A stretch of DNA of 36,933 nt from a virus. Position 1 is the first letter of the stretch, and each line of letters begins with the position of its first letter. This document shows, piece by piece, positions 1 to 6,243 of the stretch. A program made the position numbers and the translations under genes. The notes under the pieces are model-generated. The model was not told where the DNA came from. It worked only from the letters and a program-made list of their open reading frames with translations, and made no database searches. The DNA lies in the IMG/VR virus record IMGVR_UViG_3300034418_010474, positions 1 through 36,933 of that record. One strand, given 5' to 3'.

Positions 1-183
1 AACATGACTTGGTTTGCTCTGTTTGGAATGTTGATGTACCCTGGAATGGTTGTTGTAACTGATTTTGTCGAGTTAGATAAAGCAGCAAATATTCTTGGAG
101 ATATGGCTCCCACATACTTTGTAGCCGTAGCGGGGTTAGTAGCAGCCTTTTTCGGTGCTCAAGCCTGGAGTGGTAAGAAATGA
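1..183 (+). CDS. Small membrane protein, possibly 5'-truncated
   Basis: The reading frame is open from the first base, so the true start may lie outside the window; the first ATG visible is at position 4. About 60 residues are visible. They contain two hydrophobic stretches (around MTWFALFGMLMYPGMVVV and YFVAVAGLVAAFFGA) separated by a short charged loop with an LDKAANILGD motif, and the protein ends in SGKK. This two-helix hairpin with a basic tail fits a holin or another phage inner-membrane protein. The gene overlaps the next one by four bases (ATGA), so the two are probably translated together. A lysis role is inferred from shape and position only; no catalytic motif is present. Confidence 0.6.
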   Translation, partial: NMTWFALFGMLMYPGMVVVTDFVELDKAANILGDMAPTYFVAVAGLVAAFFGAQAWSGKK

Positions 184-356
184 TAAGTTTTATTTTAACA
201 GTATTTGAAGTGTTATACGCGCTTCCCGTAATTTGCTGTGTTTGTTCTGCAATCGCAGCGACTACCCCCACACCCGTAGATGATAAGTTGTGGGCAAAGT
301 TTTATAAAGTAATTGATGTACTCGCACTGAATATAGGAAAAGCAAAAGAAAAATAA
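180..356 (+). CDS. Small membrane-anchored protein, possible lysis component
   Basis: This 58-codon gene starts at an ATG that overlaps the preceding stop codon and ends two bases before the terminase start. The N-terminal half (MISFILTVFEVLYALPVICC followed by VCSAIAA) is one long hydrophobic segment. The C-terminal half (TPTPVDDKLWAKFYKVIDVL, then ALNIGKAKEK) is an amphipathic, charged helix that would lie in the cytoplasm or on the membrane. Overlap with the neighbouring membrane protein suggests that the pair acts together. I recall the TPTPxDD...LALNIGKAK pattern from marine phages but cannot check it here. A holin or holin-partner function is an inference. The gene is short, but its overlapped start and compact packing support it. 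Confidence 0.6.
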   Translation: MISFILTVFEVLYALPVICCVCSAIAATTPTPVDDKLWAKFYKVIDVLALNIGKAKEK

Positions 357-358
357 TT

Positions 359-1663
359 ATGGCTGTAGAAATTAGTAGGAGAGACTTGGTCTCCCAGCAT
401 ATTGTCGATTTTCAATCTGAGACGAGGTTTCTCAAACTTCCAGTAGATCCATACCTGGATTTGCTCGGCGTAACACCTCTTCCGTCTCAAATGGCGATCA
501 TAAATGCGATAAATAATAACAAGTATCGCTTTGTCACTGCAGCAATATCGCGGCGTCAAGGCAAGACATATATCGCAAATATAATTGGACAATTAGTATC
601 GTTAGTCCCTGGTTCACATATTCTAATAATGTCACCAAACTACGCCTTGTCTCAGATTTCTTTCGACTTACAACGACAACTTATTAAGCACTTTGACTTA
701 GAAGTTGCAAAAGATAACGCAAAAGATAAAGTAATTGAGTTGACTAATGGGTCTACAATAAGAATGGGGTCTATTAATCAGGTCGATTCCTGTGTAGGTC
801 GTTCATATGACCTCATTATTTTTGACGAAGCAGCTTTGGCAGACGGAAAAGAAGCTTTTAATGTCGCATTACGTCCTACTCTGGACAAGGATAACTCAAA
901 AGCACTGTTTATTTCGACTCCACGAGGAAAAAATAACTGGTTTGCAGAGTTTTTTAACAGAGGGTTTACAGATGAATTTCCAGAATGGGCTTCGATACGA
1001 GCAACTTATAAGGATAATCCGCGCATGTCTGAAACTGATATCTCGGAAGCTCGAAAAAGTATGTCCGAAGCCGAGTTTCGTCAGGAATACGAAGCAGATT
1101 TCAATACCTACGAAGGACAAATTTGGAACTTTAATCACGAAGAATGCATTGAAAATCTGGAAGAACTCGACACCTCGAAAATGGATATATTTTCAGGCCT
1201 TGATGTGGGGTATCGCGATCCCACCGCTTTTTGCGTCATAGGATATGACTGGGATTCGGAAAAATATTATTTACTGGATGAATATTTAGATGCAGAAAAA
1301 ACTACAGAACAGCATGCCGCAGAAATTCGCAGACTTGTGGAAAAGTGGAATATTGATTATATCTACATTGATTCGGCAGCTCAGCAAACTCGGTTTGACT
1401 TTGCTCAAAATTATGATATATCCACCATTAATGCCAAAAAGTCTGTTCTGGACGGCATCGCTCATGTGGCTGCTATTGTTGACAATAATAATCTTCTCGT
1501 AGACCAAAGATGTAAGGAAAGTTTAGCAGCACTCGATCAATATCAGTGGGACCCCAATCCGAATTTGGCACGAGAAAAACCAAAACATAACATGGCGTCA
1601 CATATGGCCGATGCGTTACGATATGCAATGTATTCATTTGAGACGTCTTCTACTGGTTTCTGA
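359..1663 (+). CDS. terL: Terminase large subunit (packaging ATPase and nuclease)
   Basis: This 434-residue protein is the motor that translocates DNA into the prohead and cuts the concatemer. The ATPase domain carries a Walker A motif SRRQGKT (residues 64-70), a Walker B YDLIIFDE (150-157) and a coupling-type motif ISTPRG (185-190). The C-terminal RNase H-like nuclease shows the expected acidic residues: D282 in LDVGYRDPTA, D338 in YIYIDSAAQ and D418 in HMADALRYAMY. The length is in the usual 400-600 residue range. The start sits two bases after the upstream stop and has no strong Shine-Dalgarno sequence, which suggests translational coupling. No small terminase subunit is visible nearby. 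Promoter P1 lies directly downstream, so terL is transcribed from outside the window with the membrane genes. Confidence 0.97.
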   Translation: MAVEISRRDLVSQHIVDFQSETRFLKLPVDPYLDLLGVTPLPSQMAIINAINNNKYRFVTAAISRRQGKTYIANIIGQLVSLVPGSHILIMSPNYALSQISFDLQRQLIKHFDLEVAKDNAKDKVIELTNGSTIRMGSINQVDSCVGRSYDLIIFDEAALADGKEAFNVALRPTLDKDNSKALFISTPRGKNNWFAEFFNRGFTDEFPEWASIRATYKDNPRMSETDISEARKSMSEAEFRQEYEADFNTYEGQIWNFNHEECIENLEELDTSKMDIFSGLDVGYRDPTAFCVIGYDWDSEKYYLLDEYLDAEKTTEQHAAEIRRLVEKWNIDYIYIDSAAQQTRFDFAQNYDISTINAKKSVLDGIAHVAAIVDNNNLLVDQRCKESLAALDQYQWDPNPNLAREKPKHNMASHMADALRYAMYSFETSSTGF

Positions 1664-1685
1664 AGGGACCACAGAAAAATAGTAG

Positions 1686-1714
1686 TTGACAATTTAGTTC
1701 CCTCACGATATAAT
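1686..1714 (+). promoter_or_regulatory. Promoter P1, perfect sigma70 consensus
   Basis: TTGACA at 1686-1691 and TATAAT at 1709-1714 are separated by exactly 17 bases. The element lies in the 80-base gap after terL. The predicted transcription start near 1721 gives a leader of about 23 bases before the HNH gene. The bases just before the -10 box are CGA, identical to promoter P2. Confidence 0.9.
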
Positions 1715-1743
1715 TTCGTTAATAAAAAGTAGTAGATTTAAAG

Positions 1744-2109
1744 ATGACAGAGCTAAAACGAGATCCCGTAAAGTATATTCGGGATAAGGCAAAAGCAAGA
1801 TATGAAAAAGGAACAGAGTGCTATATCTGTGGAACTGATGCCGAACTCGACTTTCATCACTATTACAGCTTGAGTCCGTTACTTCAAAAGTGGGTCAAAG
1901 AGAAAGGCTACTTTATGGAGGACATTCGGAACTTTCGGGATGAGTTTATAAATGAGCATATTGAAGAACTGTACGAAGAAACTGTCACCATATGCCATGC
2001 GCACCACTTAAAATTACATTCTATTTACGGGCGAAACCCAACACTACATTCAGCGCCTAAACAAAAACGTTGGGTAGAGATTCAAAGAGGAAAGCATGGC
2101 TTGGTATAA
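1744..2109 (+). CDS. HNH-type zinc protein, putative endonuclease
   Basis: The 121-residue protein has two zinc-knuckle pairs, CYIC (C26, C29) and CHAHH (C84, H87 or H88), flanking an LDFHHYYSL motif (H38, H39). This is the layout of HNH/beta-beta-alpha-metal nucleases, where the first His of the HH pair is the general base and the Cys/His pairs bind structural zinc. Position next to terL matches the HNH proteins known to assist terminase in cos cleavage in HK97-like phages, so a packaging role is the leading inference; a free-standing homing nuclease is the alternative. It is the first gene after promoter P1 and overlaps the portal start by 14 bases, so it is part of the head operon. Specific DNA target unknown. 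Confidence 0.8.
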   Translation: MTELKRDPVKYIRDKAKARYEKGTECYICGTDAELDFHHYYSLSPLLQKWVKEKGYFMEDIRNFRDEFINEHIEELYEETVTICHAHHLKLHSIYGRNPTLHSAPKQKRWVEIQRGKHGLV

Positions 2110-3289
2110 CTTCTGGAAAGATGAAAGTGTAGAGGAGAAATTAAATCCCGCACAGCCATACTTTGACCATAAGATTGAAGCTCCTCGTGAAAAGCACGTT
2201 AACTATGAGCGAGCTTACGAAGACTTAGAGATTGTAAATCGCGGCGTTAACATGATTGTTGACGACTGTGCAGAAATTGACGCAAAAGTCGGTGGACAAC
2301 TAAATATAACAAGTGTTGTCAAGAATATTAAAAGATCGCGTGTTAATCTTTTATTGAATAAAGAACCGAATCTTTTTCAAGATATTAGCACCTTTCGACG
2401 TAATTTAATTACTGATTACTTACTTGATGGAAATATTTTTATTTATTTTGATGGAGTACATCTCTATCATCTCCCAGCAAGTAAAATGCACATTCATGCA
2501 AGTGAAACTACTTATATTGAGAAGTTTACTTATAATGAAACAATTAATTACTCTCCGAATGAGATTATTCATGTAAAAGAAAATTCTTTTTACTCAATCT
2601 ATCGAGGAGTATCAAGATTAAAGCCTGCACTTCGTACTATGGTTCTTATGAAAAATATGCGAGAGTTTCAGGATAACTTTTTTAAGAACGGAGCAGTTCC
2701 AGGTCTTGTACTCAAATCACCAAATACTCTTTCAGAGAAAATTAAAGAGCGAATGATTCAGTCTTGGACTGCACGGTATCGACCAGATGCAGGGGGTCGT
2801 AGACCTCTTATTCTCGACGGCGGAATTGAAGTGGATAGTATTTCAAATGTCAACTTTAAAGAGCTTGACTTTCAATCCGCAATTACAGAAAACGAAAAAA
2901 TTATTTTGAAGTCGCTGGGTATTCCGCCGATTCTTTTAGATTCTGGAAACAATGCGAACCTTCGACCAAATATGAGACTTTACTACTTGGAGACAATTCT
3001 TCCAATAGTAAGAAAACTAAATTTTGCTTTAGAAAGGTTTTTTGGGTTTGAAATTATCGAAGATGCCACCAATATTCCTGCGCTACAGCCGGAGTTAAGA
3101 GACCAAGCACAGTACTACTCTGCTCTAGTGAATACAGGAATTATTACCCCAAATGAAGCAAGAGAAGCAATTAATTTTGCCCCCATTGAAGGATTCGACG
3201 ATCTGCGAGTACCTGCAAATATTGCAGGAAGTGCGGTAAATCCAGATGAAGGTGGTAGGCCCACAGAAGAAGGAGAAGATAATGGCTAG
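2096..3289 (+). CDS. Portal protein, HK97 family
   Basis: The 397-residue product is the dodecameric ring at the unique capsid vertex through which DNA enters and leaves. Family features visible are the DNFFKNGAVPGLVLKSP segment near residues 195-210, the YRPDAGGRRPLILDGG loop, and the helix region EKIILKSLGIPPILL followed by MRLYYLETILPIVRKLNFAL, all characteristic of HK97-type portals. The length is near the lower end of the family (about 380-430). The C-terminus is acidic and probably disordered (GRPTEEGEDNG). The start ATG lies inside the end of the HNH gene, downstream of GAGGAAAGC, a reasonable ribosome-binding site. The next gene overlaps by eight bases. Confidence 0.95.
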   Translation: MAWYNFWKDESVEEKLNPAQPYFDHKIEAPREKHVNYERAYEDLEIVNRGVNMIVDDCAEIDAKVGGQLNITSVVKNIKRSRVNLLLNKEPNLFQDISTFRRNLITDYLLDGNIFIYFDGVHLYHLPASKMHIHASETTYIEKFTYNETINYSPNEIIHVKENSFYSIYRGVSRLKPALRTMVLMKNMREFQDNFFKNGAVPGLVLKSPNTLSEKIKERMIQSWTARYRPDAGGRRPLILDGGIEVDSISNVNFKELDFQSAITENEKIILKSLGIPPILLDSGNNANLRPNMRLYYLETILPIVRKLNFALERFFGFEIIEDATNIPALQPELRDQAQYYSALVNTGIITPNEAREAINFAPIEGFDDLRVPANIAGSAVNPDEGGRPTEEGEDNG

Positions 3290-3605
3290 AGCACGGGCTC
3301 GAATGGCAGTGTTGCAAGATATTGCAATGCATATGCTTGAAGTAGGTCATGTAATGACTAGACATGAATGGGAAAAAGATTCAAATGTTCCAGTTAGAAT
3401 CGGACTTATTTTTAATCTTTTTGGTAACTGGCCTCGAATGGTAGGCATTCTTGAAAATGAAATGCCTGATGCTTGGAAGCAGATTAATGCTCCCAAGCAA
3501 GCTCCGAAGCCAAAAACTGACCCAAAGCCTAAGGCGGCCCCTAAAAAGGACCCACTTGAAGCTTTGAGCAAGGCTGCTCCGGCAGACACTAAGAGTGAAG
3601 ACTGA
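3282..3605 (+). CDS. Small unknown protein between portal and protease
   Basis: I chose the ATG at 3282 because AGGAG (3271-3275) lies six bases upstream; an in-frame upstream ATG at 3246 lacks such a site. The 107-residue product has an ordered N-terminal part (residues 1-68, with EVGHVMTRHEWEK and FNLFGNWPRM) and a low-complexity Lys/Pro/Ala tail (KQAPKPKTDPKPKAAPKK). It overlaps the portal by eight bases and the protease fusion by one (TGATG), so it is a genuine head-operon member. I do not recognise the family. The position and basic flexible tail would suit a minor head, decoration or scaffold-interacting protein, but that is inference only. Confidence 0.8.
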   Translation: MARARARMAVLQDIAMHMLEVGHVMTRHEWEKDSNVPVRIGLIFNLFGNWPRMVGILENEMPDAWKQINAPKQAPKPKTDPKPKAAPKKDPLEALSKAAPADTKSED

Positions 3606-5596
3606 TGGAAAAGATTTTTAATCTTACCTCCACCTTTAAAGCACTAGATGAGGACGATGGAAGCGTTCATATCTGCGGTATGGCAAGTACACATGATGAG
3701 GATCGTGCAAATGATGTTATTATGGCAGAAGCTTGGACAAAAGGTGGACTTCGCAATTTTGAAAAGAACCCTATTATTCTTTTCAATCATGATTATAATA
3801 AGCCTATTGGTAGAGCCACAGGACTTAAAGTCACTGATAATGGACTTGAACTAAAGGCAAAAATTTCTAAATCTGCGCCAGATTCTGTGGCACAGTTAGT
3901 AAAAGAAGGCATTCTTGGAGCTTTTTCTGTTGGTTTCCGAGTCAAGGATGCTGATTACCTAGCGGAAACTGACGGTTTAAAGATTAAGGATGCTGAGTTG
4001 TTTGAAGTATCGGTTGTATCGGTACCTTGCAATCAAGCAGCAACTTTTTCTCTGGCGAAGTCATTTGACTCTATGGAAGAGTATAATGAGTTCAAGAAAA
4101 CTTTCACCAATCGTGTAGATCTAGCCGGTCAGTCTCTGGCTAAGGACGAAAAATCATCGTTAGCTAGTGACACACCGGACGAAGCGGAAAAATCCGCGAG
4201 AGAGGAGATCAAAATGTCGGAAGAAGTAAAAACTCCCGAAATCGACTTGGAAGCTTTTGCGAAGAAAGTAGCAGAGGAGACTGCTGCTAAGATCGCAATG
4301 AAGCAAGCTGAGTCAAAGGCTGCCGAAGAAAAGGCTGCCAAAGAAGCTGCTGAAAAAGCTCAGGCAGATGCCGAAGCTAAAGCTCAGCAAGAAGAAGAAG
4401 TTAAGACAGCTATTAAGACAGGCATCGAGTCAGGTGCTGACCGTTTGTTGGCTGATGTGCAAGCAGATCTGAACAAGCGTAATGCTGATATGGAAGAGAC
4501 TCTTGCCAAGTATAAGCGTGAGCTCGAAGAGAAGTCAGAAGAAATCGCTAAGATGCGTGATTCAAAGCGTGTATTCGCTGACCGCGCTGAAAAGTCTGAC
4601 ATCAGTAAGTGGGGTCGTGACTTTTTGACCGCTCATATGCTGGGTGTAATGACTCGTAAGGGTTGGAACACTGATTTTGCTCAGGACCTGCAGCAGAAGG
4701 CTGGCGTAAACTACGCTGCTAACGCCGCTGACATCGACCAGGAAGTTTCTTCTCTGATCGAAAAGGAAATCATGCATGAGCTGAAAGTAGCTCGACTGTT
4801 CCGTGAGATTCCTGTCAATGGTGGTGCAACTGTACTGCCGATCCAAACTGACGCAGGCAAAGCTGCTTGGGCAACCGCAGCTACCAGCGGCAACTTGGAA
4901 AACCGTCCTCAAGTAACTGCTAACCAGTATAACGCTAAGCAAGTAGTACTTAATGCTTATCGTCTGGTTTCTAGCACCTTTATGGACAATGACGTAGACG
5001 AGCAGGTACTCATCAACTTGATGCCTATGCTGATCGAATCAGTAGCTCGTGCTCATGGTCGTGCAGTAGAAGACGTTATCCTAAATGGTAACGGTACTAT
5101 CTCTGGTCTCGACAACTATGCAGCTGCGCACAGCACTACGCTGTCAATCGGTTCTGCAACTCGACTGACTTCAGGCGTTCTGCTGGCAGCTCGCGAAGAC
5201 ATGGGTAAGTATGGTCTGAACCCTGCTGATATGGCTTTCGTTGTTAGCCAGAATAGCTACTTTGACCTGTTGAATGATGCTAACTTCCAGACTCTGGATG
5301 AAGTTGGTTCTGATTTGGCAGCACGAGTAGTGGGCACTATCGGTGCAGTTTACGGTACTCCCGTAGTTGTATCTGAAGAGTTCCCGTCAGAGGCTGCAGG
5401 CGCTCCGGCTGCTTTCGCAGTTAATACCCGTAACTACGTTACTCCTCGACTCCGAGGTGTATCAGTTGAGCAAGACTACGAAGTCATGAACCAGCGTCGT
5501 GTAATCGTAGCTTCTCAGTCACTTGGCTTCGAAGAAATTCTGCCTGGTGATGGTGCAGGTAACGAGCCTTCTGTTAAGATTGATTTCGCAGCTTAA
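3605..5596 (+). CDS. Prohead protease-scaffold-major capsid fusion protein
   Basis: Three functions lie in one 663-residue frame. Residues 1-155 are an HK97-type (S78) prohead protease with candidate catalytic H62 (ILFNHDYNKPIG) and S108 (GAFSVGFR) and the conserved ELFEVSVVSVPCN strand. Residues about 205-330 are a charged, Ala/Glu/Lys-rich coiled coil like the HK97 delta (scaffold) domain, rich in EEKAAKEAAEKA repeats. Residues about 335-663 are an HK97-fold major capsid protein (ISKWGRDFL, LFREIPVNGGATVLPIQTD, QDYEVMNQRRVIV). In HK97 these are separate genes. A strong internal start at 4214 (annotated separately) can give capsid without protease. The fused protease would be needed only in small amounts and presumably cleaves itself and the delta domain after assembly. 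A terminator follows. Confidence 0.95.
   Translation: MEKIFNLTSTFKALDEDDGSVHICGMASTHDEDRANDVIMAEAWTKGGLRNFEKNPIILFNHDYNKPIGRATGLKVTDNGLELKAKISKSAPDSVAQLVKEGILGAFSVGFRVKDADYLAETDGLKIKDAELFEVSVVSVPCNQAATFSLAKSFDSMEEYNEFKKTFTNRVDLAGQSLAKDEKSSLASDTPDEAEKSAREEIKMSEEVKTPEIDLEAFAKKVAEETAAKIAMKQAESKAAEEKAAKEAAEKAQADAEAKAQQEEEVKTAIKTGIESGADRLLADVQADLNKRNADMEETLAKYKRELEEKSEEIAKMRDSKRVFADRAEKSDISKWGRDFLTAHMLGVMTRKGWNTDFAQDLQQKAGVNYAANAADIDQEVSSLIEKEIMHELKVARLFREIPVNGGATVLPIQTDAGKAAWATAATSGNLENRPQVTANQYNAKQVVLNAYRLVSSTFMDNDVDEQVLINLMPMLIESVARAHGRAVEDVILNGNGTISGLDNYAAAHSTTLSIGSATRLTSGVLLAAREDMGKYGLNPADMAFVVSQNSYFDLLNDANFQTLDEVGSDLAARVVGTIGAVYGTPVVVSEEFPSEAAGAPAAFAVNTRNYVTPRLRGVSVEQDYEVMNQRRVIVASQSLGFEEILPGDGAGNEPSVKIDFAA
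4203..4207 (+). promoter_or_regulatory. Internal ribosome-binding site for capsid alone
   Basis: AGGAG at 4203-4207 lies exactly six bases before an in-frame ATG (4214) in the middle of the protease-capsid frame. It is as good as any ribosome-binding site in the window and sits precisely at the protease/scaffold boundary, so it is unlikely to be chance. Confidence 0.8.
4214..5596 (+). CDS. Internal-start major capsid protein with scaffold domain
   Basis: Translation from the internal ATG at 4214 gives 460 residues beginning MSEEVKTPEIDLEAF, the start of the coiled-coil scaffold segment, and ending with the capsid protein. This is close to the size and layout expected of an HK97-type capsid precursor (delta domain plus shell domain). 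It has its own consensus ribosome-binding site, and it is in the same frame as the fusion (203 codons downstream of its start). From about 4440 onward the sequence favours CTG for Leu and CGT for Arg, unlike the A/T-ending codons of most neighbours, as expected for the most abundant virion protein. The likely outcome is many copies of capsid plus a few protease-capsid fusions. Direct proof would need protein data. Confidence 0.8.
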   Translation: MSEEVKTPEIDLEAFAKKVAEETAAKIAMKQAESKAAEEKAAKEAAEKAQADAEAKAQQEEEVKTAIKTGIESGADRLLADVQADLNKRNADMEETLAKYKRELEEKSEEIAKMRDSKRVFADRAEKSDISKWGRDFLTAHMLGVMTRKGWNTDFAQDLQQKAGVNYAANAADIDQEVSSLIEKEIMHELKVARLFREIPVNGGATVLPIQTDAGKAAWATAATSGNLENRPQVTANQYNAKQVVLNAYRLVSSTFMDNDVDEQVLINLMPMLIESVARAHGRAVEDVILNGNGTISGLDNYAAAHSTTLSIGSATRLTSGVLLAAREDMGKYGLNPADMAFVVSQNSYFDLLNDANFQTLDEVGSDLAARVVGTIGAVYGTPVVVSEEFPSEAAGAPAAFAVNTRNYVTPRLRGVSVEQDYEVMNQRRVIVASQSLGFEEILPGDGAGNEPSVKIDFAA

Positions 5597-5616
5597 TAGA
5601 AACGCTTTTTATAAAC

Positions 5617-5644
5617 TGGGGAGGGTTTCCTCCCCAAGTTTTTA
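5617..5644 (+). terminator. Intrinsic terminator after the capsid gene
   Basis: A perfect 8-base-pair stem, TGGGGAGG (5617-5624) with CCTCCCCA (5629-5636), has a GTTT loop and is followed by AGTTTTTA. It ends 11 bases before the connector start. No promoter is visible before the neck genes, so these must be expressed by read-through, which would lower their expression relative to capsid. Confidence 0.9.
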
Positions 5645-5655
5645 TTAATTGACTT

Positions 5656-6243
5656 ATGACTGATTTAGTAACCTTAGTACAATATAAAGCTGCCGAAGGG
5701 ATTAACACCCCCAAAAACGACGAGCAGCTCAATTATATTATTCCTTCTGTGAGTCAATTAGTAAAAACTTATTGTGCAAATAGCTTTGTAGACTATTATA
5801 GTACTAATAAAGTGGATACAATTAGTGTAGACTGGGATACTCATATTGTTCAATTAACTGAGAGTCCTGTAAATACGATTGTATCTGTAGAAGAACGTTC
5901 TTCGTATGGAAGTTCTTATTCTACACTAACTACAGGAGCTTTTGAGTACTATTTAGATAGTGTTACGGATAGTGTAATTCGTACAACAAATGGGACATAT
6001 AAGAACTGGGCTCGTGGCCCAGGAGCAGTTCGAGTAACTTATACAGCAGGATATTCTGTTTTACCAGATGATCTTCGTTTAGCAGTTTTTGATTTGATTA
6101 CATACTACTTGAAAGATGAACACAAAGAACGACGGTCTATTGCTGGCGCTAGTATTCAGAATCAAGCAAGTTCAAGTCAGCGTAATAATGTGGCATTTCC
6201 TGACCATATTAAACGCGTACTTGATTTGTACAAGAATTTTTAG
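5656..6243 (+). CDS. Head-tail connector (HK97 gp6-like adaptor)
   Basis: The 195-residue protein matches the gp6-like connector that docks under the portal ring. Typical features are the N-terminal helical part (LVQYKAAEGI...DEQLNYIIPSVSQLVKTYC), a central beta section with paired strands (DTHIVQLTESPVNTIVSVEE, GAFEYYLD), the GPGAVRVTYTAGYSVLPDDL motif and a C-terminal helix ending in VLDLYKNF. It lies between capsid and the gp10-like neck gene, the standard place. The start ATG follows the terminator closely and has only a poor ribosome-binding site. The stop overlaps the GTG start of the next gene by one base, which suggests coupled translation. Confidence 0.88.
   Translation: MTDLVTLVQYKAAEGINTPKNDEQLNYIIPSVSQLVKTYCANSFVDYYSTNKVDTISVDWDTHIVQLTESPVNTIVSVEERSSYGSSYSTLTTGAFEYYLDSVTDSVIRTTNGTYKNWARGPGAVRVTYTAGYSVLPDDLRLAVFDLITYYLKDEHKERRSIAGASIQNQASSSQRNNVAFPDHIKRVLDLYKNF

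Noticed and set aside
807-1241. Alternate-frame 144-residue open frame inside terL
   Set aside because: It overlaps the terminase Walker B and nuclease motifs completely and shows no protein-like features.
3246-3284. Earlier start for the 107-residue head-operon gene
   Set aside because: The upstream ATG at 3246 lacks a ribosome-binding site and lies deep in the portal gene; the ATG at 3282 has AGGAG at the right distance.
4562-4942. Reverse-strand open frame inside the capsid gene
   Set aside because: It is antisense to the most conserved part of the capsid protein; no ribosome-binding site or domain pattern.
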